The translations under genes and the position numbers were made by a program. The notes beneath the pieces were generated by a model. It searched no databases and had not been told where the DNA came from. It worked only from the letters and a program-made list of their open reading frames with translations. Shown one piece after another: positions 1 to 6,442 of a DNA stretch of 11,791 bases (positions within the stretch are counted from its first letter, which is position 1; each line of letters begins with the position of its first letter). The stretch is from JAWXCH01 sp034440595 (GTDB lineage Bacteria; Planctomycetota; Planctomycetia; Pirellulales; JALHPA01), in the NCBI GenBank assembly GCA_034440595.1, contig JAWXCH010000130.1, positions 1 to 11,791 of the forward strand. The letters are read 5' to 3'.

Positions 1-459
1 CAGGACGCCGACGCCGCCGACCTGATGCAGGATGTCTTTCGCTCCGTCGCCTCCGCCGTCGGGCGGCTGGACTACGACCCTGCCCGTGGGACGTTCCGTT
101 CCTGGCTGTTCACTATTACCCGCAACAAGCTGAACACGTTTCTCGACCGCCGCCGCCGGCAGCCAGTCGGCACCGGGGATACCTCTATGCACGAGCGGCT
201 AGAGGGGCAACTACCACAATTCGACGAGAATTCCTGGGAAACTGAGTACCAGCAGCGAGTTTTCGATTGGGCTATCGAACAGGTGAAGCCGAACTTCGGC
301 GAGACCGTCTGGCAGGCCTTTTGGCAGACCGCCGTGGAGGGAAAAGGGGCACAGGAAACGGCAACCAAGTTAGGAATGTCCGTCGGGGCGGTATACGTAG
401 CTAAGAGCCGGGTACTGGCTCAGATTCGGGAACAGGTCCAGGGAATCGATAACGAATAA
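1..459 (+). CDS. ECF-type RNA polymerase sigma factor (5' end outside window)
   Basis: The frame is open from base 1, so the start lies upstream; 152 residues are visible and about 40 are probably missing, given usual ECF lengths near 190. Seen: a region 2 stretch beginning DADAADLMQDVF (window residues 2-13) and continuing through GTFRSWLFTITRNKL (about 30-44) into an Arg-rich turn, which matches the core-binding and -10 recognition part of sigma region 2. A linker follows, then a region 4 helix-turn-helix at about 107-149 (QETATKLGMSVGAVYVAKSRVL), expected to contact the -35 element. Only regions 2 and 4 are present, as in ECF factors. The gene ends 34 bases before a same-strand Ser/Thr kinase gene with an anti-sigma-like zinc motif, so the two are probably co-transcribed and functionally paired. 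In planctomycetes several ECF groups are encoded beside such kinases. The target promoters are unknown. Confidence 0.9.
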   Translation, partial: QDADAADLMQDVFRSVASAVGRLDYDPARGTFRSWLFTITRNKLNTFLDRRRRQPVGTGDTSMHERLEGQLPQFDENSWETEYQQRVFDWAIEQVKPNFGETVWQAFWQTAVEGKGAQETATKLGMSVGAVYVAKSRVLAQIREQVQGIDNE

Positions 460-493
460 CTTTGGACGCGAGTAAATCGGGAAGTGAGTGAAT

Positions 494-2674
494 ATGAACA
501 GTCAAACGGTTTGCCCTCCACCCACCACGTTGAACGAACTGCTGAGTGGCCAGTTGCGCGAGGAAGACTCGGCAACGGTGACCAAACACCTCGACACTTG
601 CCAGGCCTGCCAGGTCACGCTGGAGCAACTGGCGGTCGGTGATACGCCGGTGATGCAGCCGCAGCGAGTTGCCGCTACCGAAAAACCCTCCTCCGATTCG
701 GCCTATTGGCCAGCCGTCGAGAAGCTGCGCAGCCATCTGGCCGTGGCCGAGACACAAATGGGTGTCAGCGACGACACGGCCACCGATGATGACGATGAGG
801 CGGGTGCGCTCGATTTTCTGGACCCTCCACAGGCACCCGGCAGCCTTGGCCGGTTGGACTACTTTGACGTGGTTGAAAAGGTTGGCCGTGGCGGCATGGG
901 GATCGTGCTCAAGGCCTTTGACAATTGTCTGCACCGCTATGTGGCGATCAAAGTGTTACGCCCGCAAGCCGCTGCTGGTCACAATGCACAGCAGCGATTT
1001 ATTCGCGAGGTCCGCTCGGCGGCGGCCATTCGCCACGAGAACGTGGTCTCGATCTACTACGTCGACGAAGTGCGAGATCAGTACTATCTGGTCATGGAGT
1101 TTGTCCCTGGCTTGTCACTGGAACAGCGGCTCAGCGAAGGGCGACAACTGGAGCTGAAGGAAATTCTCCGCATCGGCATGCAACTGGCCAATGGGCTCTC
1201 CGCCGCGCATGCACAGGGGCTGGTCCATCGCGACGTGAAACCGGCCAATATTCTGCTCGATGGAGACAAGATTAAGATCACCGATTTTGGTCTAGCGCGG
1301 GCTATGGAAGATGGCCACCTGACACAGACCGGCATGGTCGTCGGCACGCCGCAGTACATGGCACCCGAACAGGCACAGGGTCGCAATGTTGATCATCGCG
1401 CCGACCTGTTCAGCTTTGGCAGCGTGCTATATGCCATGTCGACTGGCAAGGCACCGTTTGGCTCGACCAGTACCATGGCGACGTTGCTAGCCGTGGTGCG
1501 AGACAACCCCAAGCCGATTCGCGAGATCAACCCCAACATTCCCGAATGGCTGGTCAACATCATTGACAAGCTATTGCAAAAAGATCCTGCCGATCGATTT
1601 CAATCGACGGAGGAAGTGAAAGAATTGCTCGGCCAGCACCTTTGCCATTTGAAGCTGCCTGACCGCGTGCCGATGCCGGTTGAACCGGCGGCCCCACGTT
1701 CTTGGACGAATGGCGTAGCCAGCTTCTTGGGAGGGATTTTTGGCAAGCCGGCTCCGACCAGTTCGACAGCAATTCGCGCCATGGAACCGGCATCCCTCCC
1801 TTCTCGTGCGACTCTGGAAGCGGGTACCGGCCCGATCTGCTCGATTGCGTTTTCCAAGAACGATTCGATCCTGGCGATGGCGCTGGACGACGGCACTGTG
1901 AAGCTGTGGGATGCCCCCGCGCGACGCGTTCGGGCAACACTGTCGGCACATCGTGCCCCTGTCTGGTCAATTCGGTTCTCGCCGGTCGGAGAGATGATGG
2001 CGACCGCCAGCGACGATGGCACCGTCAAGCTGTGGGACGCCACCACCTTCAAGGAACTACAAACGCTGAAACACTCTGGTGCCGTTCGCGCCGTTGCCTT
2101 TAGCCATGACGGCCAGCGACTGGCCACCGGCAACCGCGACGGTTCTGTCGGTATTTGGGATTTGCAAAGCGGCCAGCAGATTGTCACCACCGCCGGGCAC
2201 GCAGGTGTGATCATGGATGTGGCGTTTTCGCCGGACGGCAAGACAATCGCCTCGGCCAGCGGTGACAAGACCGTGCGACTGTGGGATGCCGCTTCGGGTC
2301 TGGAGCAGGTGTCACTCTCTGGGCACGCCGGTGGTGTCTATTCAGTGGCCTTTTCGGCAGACAATCAGCGCGTTGCGTCGGGCGGCTGGGATAAACGTGT
2401 TCAGGTTTGGGACGCCGGGACCGGTGCCAAGGTCGCCACCTTTGCCGGGCACGAGCAAGATGTTTGGTCGGTCGCCTTTTCGCCAAACGGCCGGCACCTG
2501 GCCTCCGGTAGTGAAGACCGCACTGTGCGAATCTGGGATATCGTCACCGGCGAGACAGTCACCACGCACCGAGGCCATGCGGGCACGATCTACTCGGTCG
2601 CCTATTCGCACGACGGCCGCACAATCGCCTCCGGCGGGCGTGATGGCACGGTGAAGTTTTGGGATGCGGATTAA
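494..2674 (+). CDS. Ser/Thr protein kinase with N-terminal ZAS-like zinc motif and C-terminal seven-repeat WD40 propeller
   Basis: Start: ATG at 494 is preferred because GGGAAG (479-484) lies 9 bases upstream; an in-frame GTG at 488 is only 3 bases from it. Numbering from 494, the order is: Cys7, then His32-x3-Cys36-x2-Cys39, the zinc ligand pattern of anti-sigma (ZAS/zf-HC2) domains; an acidic linker; a kinase domain at about 120-385 with glycine loop GRGGMG (131-136), VAIK lysine 153, HRDVKPAN catalytic Asp247, DFG Asp264 and MAPEQ (289-293); and a Pro/Ala-rich linker. Residues about 438-726 form seven WD40 repeats of roughly 41-42 residues, most with a GH or AH turn and ending in a [LIVF]WD motif, enough for one closed propeller. 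All catalytic residues are present, so it should be active. No membrane span is visible; the linker has only a short weakly hydrophobic GVASFLGGIFG. Inferred role: cytosolic regulator of the upstream sigma factor, with the propeller sensing or docking partners. Confidence 0.93.
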   Translation: MNSQTVCPPPTTLNELLSGQLREEDSATVTKHLDTCQACQVTLEQLAVGDTPVMQPQRVAATEKPSSDSAYWPAVEKLRSHLAVAETQMGVSDDTATDDDDEAGALDFLDPPQAPGSLGRLDYFDVVEKVGRGGMGIVLKAFDNCLHRYVAIKVLRPQAAAGHNAQQRFIREVRSAAAIRHENVVSIYYVDEVRDQYYLVMEFVPGLSLEQRLSEGRQLELKEILRIGMQLANGLSAAHAQGLVHRDVKPANILLDGDKIKITDFGLARAMEDGHLTQTGMVVGTPQYMAPEQAQGRNVDHRADLFSFGSVLYAMSTGKAPFGSTSTMATLLAVVRDNPKPIREINPNIPEWLVNIIDKLLQKDPADRFQSTEEVKELLGQHLCHLKLPDRVPMPVEPAAPRSWTNGVASFLGGIFGKPAPTSSTAIRAMEPASLPSRATLEAGTGPICSIAFSKNDSILAMALDDGTVKLWDAPARRVRATLSAHRAPVWSIRFSPVGEMMATASDDGTVKLWDATTFKELQTLKHSGAVRAVAFSHDGQRLATGNRDGSVGIWDLQSGQQIVTTAGHAGVIMDVAFSPDGKTIASASGDKTVRLWDAASGLEQVSLSGHAGGVYSVAFSADNQRVASGGWDKRVQVWDAGTGAKVATFAGHEQDVWSVAFSPNGRHLASGSEDRTVRIWDIVTGETVTTHRGHAGTIYSVAYSHDGRTIASGGRDGTVKFWDAD

Positions 2675-2681
2675 TGTAGCA

Positions 2682-2698
2682 GGCACGGTCCCCGTGCC
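2682..2698. terminator. GC-rich hairpin just after the kinase gene
   Basis: GGCACGG (2682-2688) and CCGTGCC (2692-2698) form a perfect 7-bp stem with a TCC loop, starting 8 bases after the kinase stop codon. The position suits a transcription end or an mRNA 3' stabiliser. No T-run follows, so it is not a canonical intrinsic terminator. The motif also resembles short hairpins I associate with intergenic spaces in planctomycete genomes, so it could equally be a dispersed repeat copy. Confidence 0.45.
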
Positions 2699-2780
2699 GT
2701 TAAGCCTATGGCATGCTGATGTAATTATCTCGCTAACGGTGCACTCTTCTCCTGCTCTACTTTCACCTGTTCTACTCTCT

Positions 2781-2830
2781 AGGGCGCAGCCCTGCCGGGG
2801 TGAAGCCGCGCAGCGAGCGGAACCCCGGGT
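2781..2830. repeat. REP-like palindromic element with nested stems
   Basis: AGGGC-GCA-GCCCT (2781-2793) makes a small hairpin. Directly after it, CCGGGGT (2795-2801) pairs with ACCCCGG (2822-2828), and inside this CCGC (2806-2809) pairs with GCGG (2817-2820) around a seven-base loop. The compact, GC-rich, imperfect palindrome in non-coding DNA looks like a REP-type element. Whether it recurs elsewhere in the genome cannot be seen here. Confidence 0.5.
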
Positions 2831-2850
2831 GAACGCATCGTTTGAACATC

Positions 2851-2914
2851 CCCTCTCCCTGCAATAAGCATTGCCCTCATACTCGCGCATTCAGGGAGAG
2901 GGCAGGGTGAGGGC
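2851..2914. repeat. Interleaved inverted repeat of CCCTC/GAGGG type
   Basis: CCCTCTCCCTG (2851-2861) is perfectly complementary to CAGGGAGAGGG (2892-2902), and GCCCTCA (2873-2879) to TGAGGGC (2908-2914). The two pairs interleave, left-left-right-right, so both stems together would make a pseudoknot-like fold; otherwise they are alternatives. Similar CCCTCTCCC/GGGAGAGGG elements are found between genes in many bacterial genomes. No coding frame in 2675-3035 looks real. Confidence 0.5.
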
Positions 2915-3035
2915 GACTGGAAACGGCATGATTTCCTTCCTTACTCGCAACTTCGCTATTGCACCTGCCTACGCCGCGCGGCGATACTGAGATAGTTGAC
3001 TGCAATCTTATCTTCATTCAGCAACGGGGTGTTCT

Positions 3036-3761
3036 ATGAGCAGGTTTCTAGCGTGCCTGATGCTAGCAGCGGTCGCGTCGTCCGCGTATGGCGACATTCG
3101 CATCGATTCGTTTGACAGGGAGTTCGACCGGATTGATCACATGCGTGCTGAGGTTGTCGGAAGTGCGGCAAAGGCCAAAGCCTTTCGAGAGTTAATTGCC
3201 AAGTACGCAGACGACCCACGGCGTGGAAAGGCTATGCTTCGGCTGGCCGCAATCTGCCGCGAAGGCGGAGTCGGCGAACGTGATGACAAAGGTGCTATGG
3301 CATGGAATCGCGAGGCAATGAATGTTTCCAAGCCTGGGTCCGATGTTTGGGCCGATGCAACGATGAGGGTAATGCAGAGTCTGCGGGAATCTGAGCAGTT
3401 CGAGGATGCGGAGAAGCTGGCTGTCGAATTCAAGAAGCATCGCAAGGATGTGCTTAGTCAGGCGCGAGCCAATATGGTGTTGCAACAGATTGCGTACGAG
3501 TCAGGTAAACTTCAACTTGCTTTCGATTACTGCTGCGAAATTATGGATGTGGATCCCAAGGGTATTTCGTACGTTGCGAAAACCGAAATGGATCTGCTCC
3601 AACAAGCGAGCTTATACGCAATGGTGTCGGTTTTGAAGAAAAGTGACGCACCTGACGCCAAGGTACTACTGGCAGACGTGCAAATGAAATACGGATATAT
3701 TCTGTTATTCTCGCAATCTTCAAAAGTAGAATTGATCACGGAAGATAAGCCAACGGACTGA
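3036..3761 (+). CDS. Exported helical-repeat (TPR-like) protein, tandem paralogue A
   Basis: A 241-residue protein of no family I can name. The start is set by CGGGGTG (3025-3031) just upstream and by a signal peptide at residues 1-19: a short basic start, hydrophobic LACLMLAAVASSAYG, and probable signal peptidase I cleavage after AYG, before Asp20. The Cys at position 7 is too near the start to be a lipobox. The mature part is helical, with a TPR-like stretch at about 58-78 (ADDPRRGKAMLRLAAICRE) and further helix pairs. It is a clear paralogue of the next gene: 31 of 70 residues are identical across A 104-173, including KDVL...RAN and YC-x-EIM. The stop is 54 bases before the next start, so the two are probably co-transcribed. 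The 3' end looks more AT-rich than the kinase gene. Likely role: periplasmic or surface protein-binding scaffold (inference). Confidence 0.82.
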   Translation: MSRFLACLMLAAVASSAYGDIRIDSFDREFDRIDHMRAEVVGSAAKAKAFRELIAKYADDPRRGKAMLRLAAICREGGVGERDDKGAMAWNREAMNVSKPGSDVWADATMRVMQSLRESEQFEDAEKLAVEFKKHRKDVLSQARANMVLQQIAYESGKLQLAFDYCCEIMDVDPKGISYVAKTEMDLLQQASLYAMVSVLKKSDAPDAKVLLADVQMKYGYILLFSQSSKVELITEDKPTD

Positions 3762-3790
3762 ACTTCTAGCAAGGCGTGGATCAAAAAACG

Positions 3791-3810
3791 ATCTTCATTC
3801 AACTCGGGGT
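3791..3810 (+). promoter_or_regulatory. Conserved leader element before paralogue B, including RBS
   Basis: The 20 bases ATCTTCATTCAACTCGGGGT lie 5 bases before the paralogue B start codon. Paralogue A has the matching leader ATCTTCATTCAGCAACGGGGT at 3010-3030, one base longer, 5 bases before its ATG. The GGGGTG part can serve as the ribosome binding site. The ATCTTCATTCA part has no obvious role in ribosome binding, so it may be an operator or RNA element, or simply unspoiled duplicated sequence. A third copy occurs at 4588-4611. Confidence 0.5.
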
Positions 3811-3815
3811 GAACA

Positions 3816-4538
3816 ATGAACAGGTTATTCGCGTGCCTGGTGCTAGCAGCGGTCGCGTCTTCTGCGTATGGCGACATTCTCGTTGATTCATTTGATAGAG
3901 AAGTTGGTCTCATCGAGCATCGGCGCAAAGCAGGAACTGACCGAGACGACCAGCTTGACGCATTCAGCAAGCTCCTTGCCAGAAATCCTGAACACCCGCG
4001 ACGCGCCGAGGTGATGCTGAAGCTGGCCACGCTTTTCCGTCACCAACCTATTGGCGGCAAAGCGGATCTAGCAAGCGCAATGGACTGGTATCGCAAGGCG
4101 GCAGAAAATTCAAGGTCCGGATCGAGTGTATGGGCCGAAGCGGTCCTCGAACAAAGTTCTCTGTTGATGCAAGACAAGCAAATTGGGGAGGCAGAGAATC
4201 TGGCACTTGATGTCAAGAAGTATAGCAAGGATGTGCTAGATAGAACACGTGCTAATGAGAAATTGCTGTCGATTGCAGTAGATGCAGAAAACTTGCGACT
4301 CGCCTTACGATACTGCGATGAAATCATGGGTGCGGATATTAAGGACGCTGCCACAGCGACGCAATTAAGAATTAGTTCGAATCAGCGCGCCCAACTGTTC
4401 CATATGTATCTTGTACTGACATCCAGCAAGTTACCGGGGACAAAGAAATTGCTAGATGAACTGCGAGCCAAGCACGGCCGTATGTTGGCCCCGCTACAAA
4501 GACAGATCGAGGGGCCTAATCCAGGTGATGGCCCATAA
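3816..4538 (+). CDS. Exported helical-repeat (TPR-like) protein, tandem paralogue B
   Basis: A 240-residue protein, paralogue of the gene 54 bases upstream. ATG 3816 follows CGGGGTG with good spacing. Residues 1-19 form a signal peptide nearly identical to A (ACLVLAAVASSAYG, cleavage before Asp20). The mature part is alpha-helical, with a TPR-like stretch at about 58-80 (ARNPEHPRRAEVMLKLA), an AMDWYRKAAE helix, and the shared block at 105-174 (VWAEA, KKYSKDVL, TRAN, YCDEIM). The tail is hydrophilic with Pro and Gly, and no catalytic motif is visible. DNA identity to A is 45 of 48 bases over codons 6-21 but only 29 of 51 in the next 17 codons, an unusual drop. The gene converges on the lipoprotein gene downstream. 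Function unknown; an exported protein-protein interaction module is the most that can be inferred. Confidence 0.82.
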   Translation: MNRLFACLVLAAVASSAYGDILVDSFDREVGLIEHRRKAGTDRDDQLDAFSKLLARNPEHPRRAEVMLKLATLFRHQPIGGKADLASAMDWYRKAAENSRSGSSVWAEAVLEQSSLLMQDKQIGEAENLALDVKKYSKDVLDRTRANEKLLSIAVDAENLRLALRYCDEIMGADIKDAATATQLRISSNQRAQLFHMYLVLTSSKLPGTKKLLDELRAKHGRMLAPLQRQIEGPNPGDGP

Positions 4539-4587
4539 TCGGAATCTTCAGTGCTTTATGTTTGGATGAGTTTGCAGCCATCGTAGT

Positions 4588-4611
4588 TCTTATCTTCATT
4601 GAACCCTGGGT
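4588..4611 (+). repeat. Orphan third copy of the paralogue leader
   Basis: TCTTATCTTCATT (4588-4600) is identical to 3006-3018 upstream of paralogue A. The 20 bases at 4592-4611 match the paralogue B leader at 3791-3810 in 17 positions, including the GGGT that forms the RBS. No ATG or signal-peptide frame follows, so this is either the remnant of a third copy or the right-hand end of the duplicated unit. Confidence 0.5.
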
Positions 4612-4631
4612 TGCGAAATTCTCACGCCTCT

Positions 4632-4667
4632 TTCGGCACTGAAAGGGACGTTCAAAGCAGTGCTGAA
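4632..4667. terminator. Hairpin between convergent genes, possible bidirectional terminator
   Basis: TTCGGCACTG (4632-4641) pairs with CAGTGCTGAA (4658-4667) over 10 bp with one G-U wobble and a 16-base loop. It sits between the end of paralogue B (4538) and the end of the opposing lipoprotein gene (4685), where a shared terminator is expected. Neither strand has a T-run after the stem, so this is tentative. Confidence 0.35.
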
Positions 4668-4684
4668 GAGCGCTTCCACACCCC

Positions 4685-5461
4685 CTACTTCTCCGCCCCA
4701 GCGCCAATCTGTATCGTCCCGGCGGCGAGGGGGGCCAGGCTGCTGATACTGAACTTGTTGGCCACCGATGTTGGCGCTCGATAAGCCAGCAAGACATAGT
4801 ATTTGCTCTTGTCACTCGCTTCCGGTTCATGCACCCAGATTTCAAGGTCTTCGTCAACCTTTTCGGTTTTCACTTCGCCGTTCTGGACCTGTTTGACAGG
4901 AACATCTTTCTGACCGCTAGCGCTCATCTGTTTCCACTCAGATGTCTCGCCGTTCGGGCCGGTGGCGGTCACTGATTGCCAGCCGCCGCTGTCTGGAGAC
5001 TCTTGCTTCACTTTGGCGGCGATCGAATTCAACACAAGATTTTTATTGAATTTCCCTTCCTCCACAGCCCAAATGGCACAGCTCACCGGCACAGTCGCTT
5101 TCTGGTCGTTTTCCACACGCGATTCCAGCGTGAACACAAAACCCGGTACTTGCTGCATGCTGGTCGGGCGCAGACGATTCGGTGCGATGGCCGTGCCCGG
5201 AGTGTCGGGATCGGCCGAAGTTTCCACGAGTGGCGTACTTCCTAACGCATTAGGCAAGCGAATTGCCACCGGCGTGTCGCCGAGCGTGGCCGCAGGTGCC
5301 AGAGCCAAATACCCTTCCGATTTTGCCGCGGCACTGACCGCCTTTTTGGCCTTCTCTTCGTAGGCAGCGGAGCCGCACCCGGCCAGAAAAAGAGCCAATG
5401 CCCCGCAGGCGATGGCGCGAAATGCTGTATTTTGAACCAGGAATCGGTACCGATCAGTCAT
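4685..5461 (-). CDS. Uncharacterised lipoprotein
   Basis: A 258-residue protein from the ATG at 5461-5459. A longer frame would need a TTG start at 5497 and adds residues that do not improve the signal peptide. Residues 1-29 are a lipoprotein signal: basic start (MTDRYRF), a hydrophobic stretch ending ALALFLAGC, with lipobox LAGC and lipidated Cys29. An Ala/Lys-rich helix follows (EEKAKKAVSAAAKSEG). The rest is a mixed-composition domain with VPGFVFTLESRVEN, a Trp-rich stretch around GGWQSVTATGPNGETSEWKQ, a charged QNGEVKTEKVDEDLEIW segment, and KYYVLLAYRAPTSV near the end. The alternating pattern suggests a beta-rich fold. The protein should be membrane-anchored through lipid. I recognise no family and no catalytic motif. 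It stands alone, convergent with paralogue B and divergent from rplU. GAG about 11 bases before the start is a weak ribosome site. Confidence 0.78.
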   Translation of the reverse strand: MTDRYRFLVQNTAFRAIACGALALFLAGCGSAAYEEKAKKAVSAAAKSEGYLALAPAATLGDTPVAIRLPNALGSTPLVETSADPDTPGTAIAPNRLRPTSMQQVPGFVFTLESRVENDQKATVPVSCAIWAVEEGKFNKNLVLNSIAAKVKQESPDSGGWQSVTATGPNGETSEWKQMSASGQKDVPVKQVQNGEVKTEKVDEDLEIWVHEPEASDKSKYYVLLAYRAPTSVANKFSISSLAPLAAGTIQIGAGAEK

Positions 5462-5743
5462 AGTGAATTTCTCAAGGGAGCGTGCTATAGGACGCAAAAA
5501 ATGCCGCCGGCAGCGTTTATGGCAACATTTAATGTACCATCAGCCGATGTTTCGCCCGCGCTGCCTGCCGTTTGATTGTCATTCGGCTGGCCCAGCACTG
5601 TCAAGCGTCGGTCGCGGTGCCGCAACCGCTTGCGAAGGGGTTGTTTACGCCGGTCAAGTCGAGCGGCCCGTTTGGTCGCAAAAAATGATCGATTGCTGCG
5701 CTTCTTGCCAGCCGATCTGCCAGAAATAGCTCATTTTCGCCCC

Positions 5744-5772
5744 TCGACCCGATTTGAGAACCCGGCTATATT
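5744..5772 (+). promoter_or_regulatory. Candidate sigma-70-type promoter for rplU
   Basis: TCGACC (5744-5749, four of six to TTGACA) and TATATT (5767-5772, five of six to TATAAT) are separated by 17 bases. This would start transcription near 5779 and leave a leader of about 110 bases before rplU. The leader holds a palindrome TTCCGCGGAA (5812-5821) and a direct repeat TTGGGTTT (5858-5865 and 5879-5886). The rest of 5498-5743 shows no gene or clear structure. Prediction by eye only. Confidence 0.4.
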
Positions 5773-5891
5773 AAGGGGCTTGCGATTGGTCGCGCTGGCC
5801 AATGTGCCGAGTTCCGCGGAAATACTGCTGGCAACCGGCTAAAATCGCAACAGCAGGTTGGGTTTTCTCATTTTGACCTTGGGTTTGAACG

Positions 5892-6203
5892 ATGTACGCG
5901 ATTATCAAAGACGGCGGCCGCCAATACAAAGTGGAAGAAGGACAGGAAATCGAGATCGATTATCGCGGCGACGCGCAATCCGGTAGCGAAATCACCTTTG
6001 ATCAGGTTCTGTGTACCGGTGGAAACGGTGACACCCGCCTCGGCACGCCGCTGCTCTCGGGCGTCAGCATCACCGCCCAGGTGATCGGTGCCTCGCAAGG
6101 CCCGAAGCTGGTCGTGCAAAAATTCCGCCGCCGCAAGAACTCTCGCCGCAAGACGGGCCACCGCCAATTGTTGACGAAGGTCAAGATCGGCAAGATTGCG
6201 TAA
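5892..6203 (+). CDS. rplU: 50S ribosomal protein L21
   Basis: The 103-residue product has the standard L21 length and pattern: MYAIIKDGGRQYKVEEGQEIEID at the start, a GTPLLSG-V-ITAQVIG strand region at about 51-66, and a basic RNA-binding segment VVQKFRRRKNSRRKTGHRQ (about 75-93), ending KVKIGKIA. L21 is a large-subunit protein that binds 23S rRNA. There are tandem stops, TAA then TAG. The ribosome binding site is weak (only GGG at 5881-5883). In most bacteria rpmA (L27) follows immediately; here the next 239 bases are non-coding and the next gene encodes a secreted TPR protein, so the usual rplU-rpmA pair is split. Confidence 0.97.
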   Translation: MYAIIKDGGRQYKVEEGQEIEIDYRGDAQSGSEITFDQVLCTGGNGDTRLGTPLLSGVSITAQVIGASQGPKLVVQKFRRRKNSRRKTGHRQLLTKVKIGKIA

Positions 6204-6226
6204 TAGTTTTTCAAACCTTCGGGTGC

Positions 6227-6249
6227 CACGGCTGGCTTTCCCAGCGGTG
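6227..6249. repeat. Hairpin element downstream of rplU
   Basis: CACGGCTGG (6227-6235) and CCAGCGGTG (6241-6249) pair over nine positions with one G-G mismatch and a CTTTC loop, 24 bases after the rplU stop. It could end rplU transcription, but no T-run follows. The GGTGCCACGGCTGGC sequence resembles hairpin repeats I associate with planctomycete intergenic DNA. The remainder of 6204-6442 holds only a small stem, GCTGCG (6378-6383) with CGCAGC (6389-6394). Confidence 0.4.
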
Positions 6250-6442
6250 ATTGTGTTGGCATTGCTTTGGGATTGCGGCGATCGAAGCCCTCATCCGGTC
6301 TTTCATTCGCACCACAATTTGACCGCGCTGGTGCTGCGCAATTAGACTATCGGAACGGTCCAGCAGGTGCTGGATGCGCTGCGTAGTGCGCAGCCGTCTA
6401 AATAGCCGAAGGTCAATCTATTCTATTAACAGGGGGCGAATC

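Noticed and set aside
1600..2268. 222-codon minus-strand open frame
   Set aside because: Antisense to the WD40 repeats; its internal repetition simply mirrors the repeats on the plus strand.
1804..2674. DNA tandem repeat of about 126 bases
   Set aside because: It is explained by the seven WD40-coding units, which are too diverged at DNA level to be a recent tandem array.
2664..2867. 67-codon plus-strand open frame overlapping the kinase end
   Set aside because: It translates the hairpin repeats, has no ribosome site and no family resemblance.
3051..3059. Lipobox in the paralogue signal peptides (Cys7)
   Set aside because: The cysteine is only seven residues from the start, before the hydrophobic core, so lipoprotein processing is not plausible.
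4599..4784. 61-codon open frame after the orphan leader, considered as a third paralogue
   Set aside because: It starts inside the leader copy, lacks any signal peptide and runs into the antisense of the lipoprotein gene.
5463..5842. Two overlapping 88-codon open frames upstream of rplU
   Set aside because: Composition is Arg/Cys-rich noise, they overlap each other and the likely rplU promoter, and no ribosome site precedes either.
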